64,000 nt of DNA from Salinivirgaceae bacterium (GCA_017557785.1 JAFYYA010000084.1:23223-87222), one strand, 5' to 3'; shown: positions 27,786 to 37,003, numbered from the stretch's first letter. Notes: generated by a model not told the origin, from the letters alone. Program-made: numbers and translations.

Positions 27786-28883
27786 ATGAAAATTGCTGAA
27801 ATAACCGATTTTATCGAGAGTGTGGCGCCGCTGGCCATGCAGGAATCGTACGACAATGCCGGGCTGATTGTGGGCGACCGCAACGCCGAAGCCACAGGCG
27901 CACTCATCTGTCTCGACGTGACCGAAGAAGTTGTCGACGAAGCCATCAGTCTGGGTTTCAATTTGATAATCGCGCACCATCCGTTTGTTTTCGGTGGACT
28001 GAAAAAGTTCAGCGGCAACAGTGAAGTCGAGCGCACGCTTGTCAAGGCAATTAAAAACGATGTGGCCGTCTATGCCGCGCACACCAATCTCGACAATATG
28101 CTTGTGAACGGTGTCAATAGTCGGATTGCCAGCAAGTTAGGACTGACAGACACACGCATTCTCAGCCCAATGGGCGGCAATCTGCGCAAGATTGTGGTTT
28201 TTGTGCCGACAGCCGATGCCGAAGTAGTTCGCAATGCCATGTTCGAAGCCGGCGCAGGCAGCATCGGAAACTACAGCCACTGCAGTTATAATCTTGAAGG
28301 TCAGGGCACATTCAAGGCCGAAGAAGGCTGCAATCCTTACGTAGGCGAAATAGGAAAGACTCATTTTGAGCCCGAGACACGGATTGAAACCATTGCACCC
28401 AAACATCTGGTTTCCAAAGTGGTGAACGCTATGCTGAGCGTCCATCCATACGAAGAGCCGGCATTCGATGTCTATCCGCTCGACAACAGTTTTGCGATGG
28501 CCGGAAGCGGCATAATCGGCTCGCTGCCACAACCCGAAAACGCTGCGGATTTTCTGCAAAGGGTGAAAAAGATTTTCGGCTGCGGCTGTATCCGTCACAC
28601 CCGTCTGCCCGAATCGCCGATAAGTAAGGTAGCAGTGTGCGGCGGCGCGGGCAGTTTCCTGATTGGCGACGCCATGAGCGCCGGTGCCGACATTCTGCTC
28701 ACCGCCGATATCAAATACCATCAGTTTTTTGATGCCCGCTATCCGTTTGTTTTAGCCGACATCGGGCATTATGAAAGCGAGCAGTTCACAAAAGAACTTT
28801 TTTATGAATTAGTTACTGGAAAATTTTCTACTTTTGCAGTCCGATTGACGAAGGTAAATACAAATCCGATAAAATACGTATAA
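27786..28883 (+). CDS. Nif3-like dinuclear metal center protein
   Basis: This is a member of the NIF3/YbgI (DUF34) family, toroidal hexamers with a two-metal site and still no settled cellular role. It has 365 residues, the long form with an inserted PII/CutA-like domain (about residues 130-230). Metal ligands are visible: HHPFVFGG near residue 62, the AHTNLD block near 100, and the C-terminal GHYESE motif. The start at 27786 (MKIAEITDF) matches family starts; the frame upstream runs through a terminator hairpin. A zinc-ribbon gene follows 3 nt later, a common pairing. Confidence 0.9.
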   Translation: MKIAEITDFIESVAPLAMQESYDNAGLIVGDRNAEATGALICLDVTEEVVDEAISLGFNLIIAHHPFVFGGLKKFSGNSEVERTLVKAIKNDVAVYAAHTNLDNMLVNGVNSRIASKLGLTDTRILSPMGGNLRKIVVFVPTADAEVVRNAMFEAGAGSIGNYSHCSYNLEGQGTFKAEEGCNPYVGEIGKTHFEPETRIETIAPKHLVSKVVNAMLSVHPYEEPAFDVYPLDNSFAMAGSGIIGSLPQPENAADFLQRVKKIFGCGCIRHTRLPESPISKVAVCGGAGSFLIGDAMSAGADILLTADIKYHQFFDARYPFVLADIGHYESEQFTKELFYELVTGKFSTFAVRLTKVNTNPIKYV

Positions 28884-28886
28884 CGC

Positions 28887-29639
28887 ATGGATGACAAAAA
28901 TCAAAAGGTGGATGTTCCAATGGAACAAAAACTGAAGAATCTGTACGATTTGCAGCAGATTCAGACAGAAATCAACAAAATCAAGAGTTTGCGCGGTGAA
29001 CTTCCGCTCGAAGTTCAGGACCTTGAAGATGAGTTGGCAGGTTTACAGACCCGTATCGCCAACCTGAAGACTGAAGTTAAGGAAAACGAGCAGAAAATCG
29101 TGAGCGAAAAACACAAAATCGCTCAGTGCCAAGAAGATATAAAGAAATACCAATCGCAGCAGGACAATGTCCGCAACAACCGCGAATACGATTCGCTGTC
29201 GAAGGAAATTGAGTTCCAAAATCTTGAAATCGAACTGAGCGAGAAGCATATTCGCGAGTACACCGCCGAAGTTGAGCACAAGAAAGAGATTATCGAGAAA
29301 TCGGAAACGACATACGAAGAGCGCAATGGCGACCTGCAGCAGAAACGCAGCGAGTTGGACAGCATTGTGTCGGAAACTCAGAAGAAGGAAGATGAGTTGA
29401 ATGCGAAAAAAGCAGAAATTGAGAAACTTATCGATGAGCGCTATCTGACCGCCTTCAACCGCATCAGTTCGAACGTGCGCAATGGTCTGGCAGTGGTTAC
29501 CGTACAGCGTGATGCTTGCGGTGGCTGCTTCAACAAGATTCCGCCACAGCGCCAGGTTGATATCCGCTCACGCAAACGCATCATTGTTTGCGAGTACTGC
29601 GGCCGTATTCTGGTTGACTCAGGTCTTGCCGAACTTTGA
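28887..29639 (+). CDS. Coiled-coil protein with C4 zinc ribbon (DUF164/zf-RING_7)
   Basis: This 250-residue protein has a long antiparallel coiled coil (about residues 10-185, rich in Glu/Lys/Gln with heptad leucines) and ends in a zinc ribbon: CGGCFNKIPP near residue 209 and CEYCGRIL near 235, giving four cysteine ligands. The family is widespread and usually sits next to the Nif3-like gene, as here with a 3-nt gap. A nucleic-acid-binding role has been proposed for the family; it is not settled. A terminator follows. Confidence 0.88.
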   Translation: MDDKNQKVDVPMEQKLKNLYDLQQIQTEINKIKSLRGELPLEVQDLEDELAGLQTRIANLKTEVKENEQKIVSEKHKIAQCQEDIKKYQSQQDNVRNNREYDSLSKEIEFQNLEIELSEKHIREYTAEVEHKKEIIEKSETTYEERNGDLQQKRSELDSIVSETQKKEDELNAKKAEIEKLIDERYLTAFNRISSNVRNGLAVVTVQRDACGGCFNKIPPQRQVDIRSRKRIIVCEYCGRILVDSGLAEL

Positions 29640-29661
29640 TTGTAAATTATTCAGTATAAGC

Positions 29662-29696
29662 AAAAAGGATTGTCGGGAACGGCAATCCTTTTTTGT
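29662..29696 (+). terminator. Intrinsic terminator after the zinc-ribbon gene
   Basis: A stem AAGGATTG/CAATCCTT, extended by inner pairs, is followed by a T6 run 22 nt after the stop. Confidence 0.85.
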
Positions 29697-29717
29697 TGGG
29701 TGGACTGCCATGGCAAT

Positions 29718-31139
29718 TCATTCCATCTCTCTCTTAGCCTTTTGGTGAATGCTTTCGCTGTAGATGGGCGAATCGGTTTTCCGGCAAATTTTGAAATATT
29801 CGTTGGCTTTCGTCTTGTCGCCTTCCGATTTGTAAATCAAGCCGATGTAATATGCAGCGTAGCAAGGGTAGTAAAGTGTTTTCTCAAGATTGCGGTCGAT
29901 GGCGGCTTCGTAGAACCGTTTGGCATTTGCCCAATCGCCGGTTTTGTGGCAGACGCGCCCCATGCGGTAGGCATACTCGTTGGCTTGAATGGGGGTGAAC
30001 CGCGATTTATGCTGCCCGGCGGCTTCGAGAATCGATTTGCAACGTTGATAGTCTGCCGCATCGAAGGATAGTCGAGCACGCAAGAGCAGCGTGTCCCAGT
30101 AGCGATACATGGCACACTCATATTTTGCCTGTGCATCGGACGGCGTTATGGCAGATGACTGCATAACCTTCTGACACAATGATTCGTACGCGGTAGTATC
30201 GCCTTTCGGAAACTTGTGCCAAGCCAGTTTGAATTTGGCGTAGAGCACATCCGATAGGTTGTTTTGGTTGCTGATGAACTGACTGAGAAATAATTCGCAC
30301 GAGTCGTTGCCTACATTGAGCATGGTGTTGCCAATCAGTAAGTTGATTGAGTTGAACTGTTTGTTGTAGCCACGTTGGCAGGCCGAAGAGAGAATCTTTA
30401 GAGCCCGGGGTGTGCTATCGTTGGCGATAAGATGTTTGGCAGCCGTGTAGGCCGCAATCGGACTGCTGACGGGCCATTCCCGGCCAAAACTCTGCATAAG
30501 TTTCAAACCGGATGAGTTGTTGTTGCTAATCAGCGGATATAGCAGCAGCGACGCTACTTTCAACTCGTTTTTGAACGGATCGGGCACTTCGGGGTTATGT
30601 GTAAGACTCTCAACTATTTTGCAATAGCGTTCAGTGCGCTTGTTTTCGGTCAGGTTATCGGCAAACAGCGGTGCCACATTTTGCACTTGGCCATCGTAGA
30701 TCAACTCAATCAGTTCGAACCGTTGCCGCCGCCAGTCGTCGGGCGGCAGACTTGCAACCGCTTGCCGGGCTTGAGTATAGGCTGTGTAAGACGACAGATA
30801 TGAGCCGTTCACAAAGCAAGCGTAGCATTTCATTAGGTAGATGTCGCTCAGACATTGCTGATAGTCGGCTGAGTTGGCTTGATGGTGACGGGCGGTTTTC
30901 AAAAGTTCGGCAAGTGCGTCGGGTTGCGGTTTCCCGAGTTCCGACAGTTGCTCAACAAACAACGTGTAGGCCGACAGCCAGGCGGTTTGGTAACCTTCGG
31001 GCATTCGGAAAATCTGTTGGCGTGCGTCGTCGAATCTGAAATTGAGAATCAGATTCTGACAACTGTCGGTTTGTGGCATGGCCATTATCGGCATTACCAA
31101 CAAAACCGTCAATATCGAAATCTTTGTAAATCTTCGCAT
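29718..31139 (-). CDS. Exported tetratricopeptide-repeat protein
   Basis: This is a 473-residue protein with a signal peptide (residues 1-22, ending MAMPQ) and an all-helical body. Clear TPR units are at the C-terminus: YRMGRVCHKTGDWANAKRFY and YYIGLIYKSEGDKTKANEYF, each with the Gly8/Ala20/Tyr pattern. Earlier helices are more divergent. TPR proteins are protein-protein scaffolds; here the partner is unknown. The location is probably the periplasm or the periplasmic face of the outer membrane. It stands alone. Confidence 0.7.
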   Translation of the reverse strand: MRRFTKISILTVLLVMPIMAMPQTDSCQNLILNFRFDDARQQIFRMPEGYQTAWLSAYTLFVEQLSELGKPQPDALAELLKTARHHQANSADYQQCLSDIYLMKCYACFVNGSYLSSYTAYTQARQAVASLPPDDWRRQRFELIELIYDGQVQNVAPLFADNLTENKRTERYCKIVESLTHNPEVPDPFKNELKVASLLLYPLISNNNSSGLKLMQSFGREWPVSSPIAAYTAAKHLIANDSTPRALKILSSACQRGYNKQFNSINLLIGNTMLNVGNDSCELFLSQFISNQNNLSDVLYAKFKLAWHKFPKGDTTAYESLCQKVMQSSAITPSDAQAKYECAMYRYWDTLLLRARLSFDAADYQRCKSILEAAGQHKSRFTPIQANEYAYRMGRVCHKTGDWANAKRFYEAAIDRNLEKTLYYPCYAAYYIGLIYKSEGDKTKANEYFKICRKTDSPIYSESIHQKAKREME

Positions 31140-31208
31140 TGCACGCGCGCTTTTTCGGCGGTGAATTTACGCTATCTTTTTTACATTTTCATCTTCACTC
31201 ATGTTCCA

Positions 31209-31244
31209 CAAAAAAAGCCCCGACGGAAAAACCATCGGGGCTTT
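31209..31244 (-). terminator. Intrinsic terminator after the GGGtGRT gene
   Basis: On the minus strand AAAGCCCCGA pairs with TCGGGGCTTT, followed by a seven-T run 22 nt after the stop. Confidence 0.9.
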
Positions 31245-31265
31245 CTCTATGAAAAACTTACTGAA

Positions 31266-32279
31266 TTACTTGTTCAGTGCGGTAGCAACGTCAACTGCCA
31301 CAGCAACGGTAGCACCAACCATCGGGTTGTTGCCGATGCCAAGGAAGCCCATCATCTCAACGTGAGCCGGAACTGAAGATGAACCAGCGAATTGAGCGTC
31401 AGAGTGCATACGGCCCATGGTGTCGGTCATACCGTAAGATGCCGGACCTGCAGCCATGTTGTCGGGGTGCAGAGTACGGCCGGTACCACCACCCGATGCT
31501 ACTGAGAAATACTTCTTGCCACGCTCGGTGCACTCTTTCTTGTAAGTGCCTGCAACCGGGTGTTGGAAGCGGGTCGGGTTGGTAGAGTTGCCGGTGATTG
31601 ACACGTCAACGCCCTCTTTCCACATAATGGCCACGCCTTCGCGAACGTCGTTGGCGCCGTAGCAGCGTACTTTTGCGCGCTCGCCGTCAGAGTATTTGAT
31701 TTCCTCAACCACTTTCAGTTCGCCTGTAAAGTAGTCGAAATCAGTGTGAACGTATGTAAAGCCATTGATACGCGAAATGATTTTGGCAGCGTCCTTGCCC
31801 AGACCGTTCAGAATGCAGCGAAGCGGTTCTTTGCGCACCTTGTCGGCCTTAGCGGCGATTTTGATAGCGCCCTCAGCGGCTGCGAATGACTCGTGGCCTG
31901 CCAGGAAGGCGAAGCATTTGGTCTCCTCGCGAAGCAGACGGGCAGCCAGGTTGCCGTGTCCCAGACCAACCTTGCGGTCGTCGGCTACAGAGCCGGGGAT
32001 GCAGAACGACTGCAGACCGATGCCGATAGCCTCAGCGGCGTCAGCGGCGTTTTTGCAGCCCTTCTTCAGAGCGATGGCGGCGCCTACAACGTAAGCCCAT
32101 TTAGCGTTCTCGAAGCAGATAGGCTGTGTGTCCTCGCAGGTTTTGTACGGGTCCAAACCATAAGATTCGCAGATTTGGTTAGCCTCTTCAATACTTTTGA
32201 TGCCGTTAGCGTTCAAAGCAGCAAGAATCTGCTTGATGCGACGGTCCTGACTTTCGAATTTTACTTCTCTAATTGCCAT
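31266..32279 (-). CDS. GGGtGRT protein
   Basis: This 337-residue protein contains the family's signature GGGTGRT (near residue 260). It belongs to a conserved family of unknown function found mostly in anaerobes, almost always beside a NifU-like scaffold gene, as here (12 nt apart). The N-terminal part (about 1-60) looks like a small helical domain; the rest is alpha/beta, with a Gly/Ala-rich block near 105-150. No known cofactor motif besides the signature is visible. The genetic linkage suggests a job in iron-sulfur cluster handling in the cytoplasm; this is inference. Confidence 0.85.
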   Translation of the reverse strand: MAIREVKFESQDRRIKQILAALNANGIKSIEEANQICESYGLDPYKTCEDTQPICFENAKWAYVVGAAIALKKGCKNAADAAEAIGIGLQSFCIPGSVADDRKVGLGHGNLAARLLREETKCFAFLAGHESFAAAEGAIKIAAKADKVRKEPLRCILNGLGKDAAKIISRINGFTYVHTDFDYFTGELKVVEEIKYSDGERAKVRCYGANDVREGVAIMWKEGVDVSITGNSTNPTRFQHPVAGTYKKECTERGKKYFSVASGGGTGRTLHPDNMAAGPASYGMTDTMGRMHSDAQFAGSSSVPAHVEMMGFLGIGNNPMVGATVAVAVDVATALNK

Positions 32280-32291
32280 ATCTGTGTCCTC

Positions 32292-32984
32292 CTATTCTTT
32301 ACGTGGGTCAATTTCTTTAACAGCCTCTTCGATGCGGCCATATTTGCCAGATGCTTTCTGAAGAGCCTCGTTGGCGTCCATTCCGCCCTTAATCATATCC
32401 ATCATACGGCCAAGATTTACGAATCGGTAGCCGATAATCTCGTTGTTCTTGTCCAAGCCGATTTTGGTGATGTAGCCCTCGGCCATCTCAAGGTAACGTG
32501 GACCTTTGACTGATGTGCCATAGAGTGTGCCGGTGATGCCGCGCAGACCTTTGCCAAGGTCCTCAAGGCCGGCGCCGATGGTCAAGCCACCCTCTGAGAA
32601 GGCGCTCTGTGTACGGCCGTAAACAATCTGCAGGAACAACTCGCGCATTGCGGTGTTGATGGCGTCGCAAACCAGGTCGGTGTTGAGAGCCTCGAGAATG
32701 GTCTTGCCCGGAAGAATCTCAGCAGCCATGGCAGCCGAGTGAGTCATACCGGTGCAGCCGATAGTCTCGACAAGAGCCTCTTGAATGACACCTTCTTTGA
32801 CGTTCAATGAAAGTTTGCAGGCACCCTGTTGCGGTGCGCACCAGCCGATACCGTGGGTGAAACCACTGATATCTTTGATTTCTTTAGCCTTCACCCATTT
32901 GCCCTCTTCAGGAATCGGGGCGGGGCCATGGTTGGCGCCTTGTGCTACGCAAACCATACCTTGTACTTCGTGTGTAAAGTTCAT
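32292..32984 (-). CDS. NifU/IscU-like iron-sulfur scaffold protein
   Basis: This 230-residue protein resembles the IscU/NifU N-terminal scaffold. The core has three cysteines in scaffold-like positions: Cys in GACKLSLNV, Cys in TIGCTGMTHSAAMAAE, and Cys in LVCDAINTAMREL. The middle one followed by hydroxyl residues and a helix is typical of the family. It lacks the NifU C-terminal thioredoxin-like part and instead has a helical tail. It is the first gene of the pair with GGGtGRT. A -7 box lies about 54 nt upstream. Confidence 0.8.
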   Translation of the reverse strand: MNFTHEVQGMVCVAQGANHGPAPIPEEGKWVKAKEIKDISGFTHGIGWCAPQQGACKLSLNVKEGVIQEALVETIGCTGMTHSAAMAAEILPGKTILEALNTDLVCDAINTAMRELFLQIVYGRTQSAFSEGGLTIGAGLEDLGKGLRGITGTLYGTSVKGPRYLEMAEGYITKIGLDKNNEIIGYRFVNLGRMMDMIKGGMDANEALQKASGKYGRIEEAVKEIDPRKE

Positions 32985-33037
32985 ATTACTAATATGTTAA
33001 AATTTATAACCGTAGTGTTTTGCCACTAACCAAGCCG

Positions 33038-33045
33038 CAAATATA
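33038..33045 (-). promoter_or_regulatory. -7 box TATATTTG for the scaffold/GGGtGRT pair
   Basis: A perfect TAnnTTTG on the minus strand, giving a predicted leader of about 45 nt. No clear -33 element at the expected distance. Confidence 0.5.
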
Positions 33046-33119
33046 ACAAAAACGCAAACACAAACTGAAAACCTGAAAAACAAACTGATTTCAGAAAACC
33101 GATAAATTTCCAATGAAAA

Positions 33120-33665
33120 TCAGTAATTCGTCCATGTGTGAAACGGGCGGTTCAATGCAAGATTCAGATACCCGTCGGTCATATAGACATTTGGGCGGTC
33201 CGCAGTGCGAACATAGGTCCAGACATTGCCCAGTTGCGGGTCGAAACCAACTTTGCCGCAATAGAAATCGGCCATAATGCGGTGTTTGCTTCTGACAACC
33301 ACATGAGTGCTGCTGTCGGCGCTTACGCCGTAACGTGGCCAAGCCTGCTCGCTGTTGCTCATCTGCCTAACGATTTCTGTTCCCGACAGGCATGCCAGCA
33401 GTTCATCAACTTGTTGGCTGTTGGTCGCCAGATTTCCCATCGGCAGCACCACAACCCAAGAGTCGGGTGTGCGGTTGAGATTAAGCACTGTGTCGTTATT
33501 GGGCCATTCAATGGTTATCGATTCAACCCGTGAAGTGTCTGTTGCCACCACAAAACGGCCGAATGAGCGGTCGGCGCGGCGGTTGCTGACGGCAATGGCC
33601 ACACAGGCACCCACAAGCACGGTGAGAGCAACGGCTACAATCGGCAGGCGGTGGTTAGTCAACAT
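33120..33665 (-). CDS. DUF4340-like membrane-anchored protein of the gld ABC operon
   Basis: This 181-residue protein has an N-terminal TM (about residues 6-25) and an extracytoplasmic part resembling DUF4340, a domain usually found after GldG-like proteins. Repeating motifs such as SITIEWPNNDTVLNL and WVVVLPMG fit the beta-sandwich repeats of that domain, but only about one unit is present, shorter than typical. The ATG at 33665 overlaps the end of the gldG-like gene by 11 nt, so translation is probably coupled. A longer frame to 33725 is not needed. Its role is unknown; it may be an auxiliary subunit of the ABC complex. Confidence 0.6.
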   Translation of the reverse strand: MLTNHRLPIVAVALTVLVGACVAIAVSNRRADRSFGRFVVATDTSRVESITIEWPNNDTVLNLNRTPDSWVVVLPMGNLATNSQQVDELLACLSGTEIVRQMSNSEQAWPRYGVSADSSTHVVVRSKHRIMADFYCGKVGFDPQLGNVWTYVRTADRPNVYMTDGYLNLALNRPFHTWTNY

Positions 33666-35172
33666 AGCCTTCTTCCATTCGTTTGATTCGCAAATTGCGC
33701 TGCTGCTGCTGACGGATGATACCAATCAGAATAACTAAAACAATGGGCAACAGCACGTTGAGCCATTTTACAAAACTCCGCATTCCGTCGTCGAGTTGGT
33801 CGATTGGGCGCGATGTGATGCCCTTGGTTCGCAAGTCGACAAGGCCGGTGTCGTCCGATAGATAATCAACCGTGTTGACAAACAGGCTGATGTTGTCGGC
33901 CGACTGTTGGTGCGGTTGGCGCGGGTCGCCGTTGAGTATGAAATCGGCATCGCCAAGCACTGCCAGTTTTGAACCGGGTACGCCGCCAATCTCGCCTTCA
34001 AGCACGCCGCCAAGCGGAATTTCGGCCAACGGAAAATCGCGCATTGTCCATTGCCGCTGAACATCGATATTGGTTGGCACATTGAGTGTTGCCGACCTGT
34101 CGGAACTGAAAAGCAGAGTTGTGAATGTGGCCGTCGAGTCGCCGGTATAGACCACAGGGCTTGCAAACTGCAGCTGCACCTGCTCGAGCCCGTTGGTGAT
34201 GGCGTGGCTAGCAAAATTGACCACAAACGGAATGTATGGAAATTTCTGCTGAACGTTGACACGATACATCCCTTGTTGCTGTTGCACGTTGACGTTTGCG
34301 CAACTGTTGTCGATGACCATCTTGCTGTCTGCTCGCACATTTTTGGTGGCCAGCCACTGCTCAAGACCAGTGTTCAACTCATCGGCAAACAGACGGTCGA
34401 GACTAGCGCTGATACGCTCGATGCAGACGAGAACCCGCCCGCCGCGCGCCATAAAGCGGTCGATGGCGGCAAAGGTTGGCGCAGTAATTGAGTCAGTAGG
34501 CGCGATGATGGCCAGTGTGGTTATGCTGTCGAGCACGTTGGCCGAACGTTCAATGCTGACGGGTTTCATGTCGTAGATGACAGACATCTCGGCCAGCACC
34601 TGCTGCATTTCCTGCGGTGATGGCTCACCGTGCCCCTGCAGAAATCCTACTACCGGCCGCTGTCCGGCCTGCATCTTGCGAATGGCTGACGACAGCGCAT
34701 ATTCAACCGGCATCGACGGCTGCACAAACGGAATCACTTCCTTCTGCCCGCCTTTCTCGATGACCGCACCCAGAAACGCGCGCTGCTGCGTCATTTGGTC
34801 CTTATCGCGGACGTTTATCATCACCGGGTAGAGCCCTTCGCTGACGGCCCGGTTTTCAAGTTCGTCGGATGCCGACGGGTTGACAAACTCAAACTCGAAC
34901 TGCCCGTGCGACGCGTTCCGGTACTCGGTGAGCAAATCTCTGAAATCGTGTTTGGCGCGGGCCACATCGGCAGGCAAGTCGTCTGAGAAATAGGCAGTTA
35001 CCGTAACCGTCTCATCGAGATTCGCAAGAATATCCTTTGTGGCGCGGCTCAAAGTGTAGCGGTTGTCGCCTGTCAGGTCGATGCGGAAAAAGAACTTATC
35101 GGAAATGATATTGACAGCCACCAACGCCGCCAACACCATAGCAACATATATTTTTATGTCTTTATTCTTCAT
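33655..35172 (-). CDS. gldG: GldG-like ABC-associated membrane protein
   Basis: This 505-residue GldG-family protein has an N-terminal TM (about 9-25), a large periplasmic region with the ABC_transp_aux fold (starting at RYTLSRATKDIL, then ALSSAIRKM and VGFLQGHGE) and a C-terminal TM (about 470-490) followed by a basic tail. In gliding flavobacteria GldA/GldF/GldG form an ABC complex linked to motility. Many non-gliding Bacteroidota keep the cluster, so motility should not be assumed. It lies 2 nt after the permease gene. Confidence 0.85.
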   Translation of the reverse strand: MKNKDIKIYVAMVLAALVAVNIISDKFFFRIDLTGDNRYTLSRATKDILANLDETVTVTAYFSDDLPADVARAKHDFRDLLTEYRNASHGQFEFEFVNPSASDELENRAVSEGLYPVMINVRDKDQMTQQRAFLGAVIEKGGQKEVIPFVQPSMPVEYALSSAIRKMQAGQRPVVGFLQGHGEPSPQEMQQVLAEMSVIYDMKPVSIERSANVLDSITTLAIIAPTDSITAPTFAAIDRFMARGGRVLVCIERISASLDRLFADELNTGLEQWLATKNVRADSKMVIDNSCANVNVQQQQGMYRVNVQQKFPYIPFVVNFASHAITNGLEQVQLQFASPVVYTGDSTATFTTLLFSSDRSATLNVPTNIDVQRQWTMRDFPLAEIPLGGVLEGEIGGVPGSKLAVLGDADFILNGDPRQPHQQSADNISLFVNTVDYLSDDTGLVDLRTKGITSRPIDQLDDGMRSFVKWLNVLLPIVLVILIGIIRQQQQRNLRIKRMEEGYVD

Positions 35173-35174
35173 AA

Positions 35175-35918
35175 TCAGGCGGTTTTTGATTCCAAAGTTT
35201 TTTCGGCGGCAAACAGTCCGGCAAAGGTCACCGATGCGAAGTAGACAATGTCTTTCGAGTCGATTACGCCGCGAGCGATGCTGTCGAAATGTGAGTTCAT
35301 GTCAAAGCAGATAGCCACTTGCCCCCCAATGCCGCCAAACTGATGCCCAACAATTCCAAACCCAATGTGGAAAAGCAGCCCGATGGCCAGCGAAATCAGA
35401 AAACTGACAATTGGATTGCCACTTATCGAACTAGCAAACAGGCCGATACCTGCATATGCGCTGCTCATCAGCAGAAGTCCGAAATATCCGCACAAGACAG
35501 CCCCGTGGTCGATGTTGCCAAGGCAGGCCACTGTGGCGTAGTAGGGCAGCGTGAGTGCCAAAGCGATTGTTATCAGCAGCATGACTGACAGATACTTGCC
35601 TGCCACAATCTGCCAGTGCGTGACAGGCTTGGTGAGCAGCATCTCGATTGTGCCGCCGCGCATCTCGTCAGCGATGGTCCGCATGGTGAGTGCCGGAATC
35701 AGCAGAAACAGTGTTACATAGGCGGTTGAGAAAAACGCTTGAAGCGATGCCTGACCGTAGAAAAAGACATCGCTGCCATAAATCCATGTGAAAATGCCGC
35801 TGAAACCCAGAAAAAGCACCAATAATATATAGGCCGAGAGCGAGTCGAAATGCGACCTTAGTTCGCGGCAGGCGATGGTCAGCGTTGGCGATGTTGTTTT
35901 GATTATCTTTTTAATCAT
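35175..35918 (-). CDS. gldF: GldF-like ABC transporter permease
   Basis: This 247-residue ABC-2 type permease has six predicted TM segments. The DEMRGGTIEMLLTKPVT block in the cytoplasmic loop near residue 90 is typical of GldF/NosY-like permeases and contacts the ATPase. It sits between the ATPase gene and the gldG-like gene in one minus-strand operon. The substrate is unknown. Confidence 0.88.
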   Translation of the reverse strand: MIKKIIKTTSPTLTIACRELRSHFDSLSAYILLVLFLGFSGIFTWIYGSDVFFYGQASLQAFFSTAYVTLFLLIPALTMRTIADEMRGGTIEMLLTKPVTHWQIVAGKYLSVMLLITIALALTLPYYATVACLGNIDHGAVLCGYFGLLLMSSAYAGIGLFASSISGNPIVSFLISLAIGLLFHIGFGIVGHQFGGIGGQVAICFDMNSHFDSIARGVIDSKDIVYFASVTFAGLFAAEKTLESKTA

Positions 35919-35941
35919 TGGTAGTCAGATGATTATCGGTT

Positions 35942-36871
35942 CTATTGTTTTGTCAGTTCCCTGAAAATATCTTCAAGTTTTGTTTCAACCGGCGATAGTT
36001 CGGTGAGCACCCAGCCGTTCTCGACGCACGCACGGAAAACGGCGCGGCGGCTCGATTCGCCCGGACGGCTCTGCACTTCAAACGAGTCGGATTTATCGGC
36101 CACAGTGTCAACCAGTTCCACTGTGTCAATGCTTTGCAGCGTGCGCACCACATCGTTGCGGTCGGCGTCTTCAACCGTTATTCGCAGGCATTCGCAACCC
36201 GACGACGCTTTTCGCAGTTGGTCGGCAGTTCCGTCGGCCACAATGCGGCCCTTGTTGATAATTAGAATACGGTCGCAGGTGGCTTCCACTTCGGCCAGAA
36301 TGTGCGAACTGAGAATAATCGTCTTCTCACGCCCGATTTTTCTAATGAGTTCGCGGATTTCGACAATCTGATTGGGGTCGAGTCCTGTAGTGGGCTCATC
36401 GAGAATGAACACCTGCGGATCGTGAATTAGAGCCTGTGCAAGCCCCACACGTTGCCGGTAGCCTTTCGACAGTTCGCTGATGCGCTTATGTTTTTCACCT
36501 TCGAGCCCGCACACATTCACCATCTCGAGAATGCGGTCGTTGATTTTGCTCGCGCGGATTCGTTGCAGTTGCGCCATATACCGCAGATAGTCGATGACGT
36601 TCATATCGGTGTAAAGCGGGTTGTGCTCAGGCAGATAGCCGATCATCTGTTTGACCATTTCGGGGTTGTCTCTGACACTGTAGCGGCCAATAGTGATGTC
36701 GCCGCCGGTGGGTGTCAGGAAGCCCGCGATGGCTTTCATGGTAGTGGTTTTGCCGGCACCGTTGGGACCCAGAAAACCGAGTATCTCGCCTGCCTTCACT
36801 TCGAACGACAAATTATCTACAGCCTTCTGCTGCCCGTAAAATTTTGTCAGGTTTTTTACAATTATGTCCAC
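35942..36871 (-). CDS. gldA: GldA-like ABC transporter ATP-binding protein
   Basis: This 309-residue ABC ATPase shows Walker A GPNGAGKTT (near residue 35), a Q-loop (GYLPEHNPLY), the ABC signature as LSKGYRQRVGLAQAL (near 133), Walker B VFILDEPTTGLD (near 152) and the H-loop SSHIL. The last 80 residues form the extra domain seen in GldA/CcmA-like proteins. The start codon is GTG. A -7 box lies 25 nt upstream. It heads the operon with the permease, GldG-like and DUF4340-like genes. Confidence 0.9.
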   Translation of the reverse strand: MDIIVKNLTKFYGQQKAVDNLSFEVKAGEILGFLGPNGAGKTTTMKAIAGFLTPTGGDITIGRYSVRDNPEMVKQMIGYLPEHNPLYTDMNVIDYLRYMAQLQRIRASKINDRILEMVNVCGLEGEKHKRISELSKGYRQRVGLAQALIHDPQVFILDEPTTGLDPNQIVEIRELIRKIGREKTIILSSHILAEVEATCDRILIINKGRIVADGTADQLRKASSGCECLRITVEDADRNDVVRTLQSIDTVELVDTVADKSDSFEVQSRPGESSRRAVFRACVENGWVLTELSPVETKLEDIFRELTKQ

Positions 36872-36895
36872 TCTTCAGCCGATTTTAAAACGCGT

Positions 36896-36903
36896 CAAAT
36901 GTA
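36896..36903 (-). promoter_or_regulatory. -7 box TACATTTG for the gld-type operon
   Basis: A perfect TAnnTTTG on the minus strand upstream of the GTG start of the ATPase gene. No clear -33 box. Confidence 0.45.
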
Positions 36904-36948
36904 GGCATTGCCCATGTCCGATTGTGTTAACGTTGTGTTAAACACAAA

Positions 36949-36982
36949 TAAAAAAGCCGCTATGCGGTTGCATAGCGGCTTT
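36949..36982 (-). terminator. Intrinsic terminator after pgk
   Basis: On the minus strand AAAGCCGCTATG pairs with CATAGCGGCTTT around a 6-nt loop, then a T run. It lies 22 nt after the pgk stop. Confidence 0.9.
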
Positions 36983-37003
36983 CGATTATTCGGATTTTAA
37001 ATC

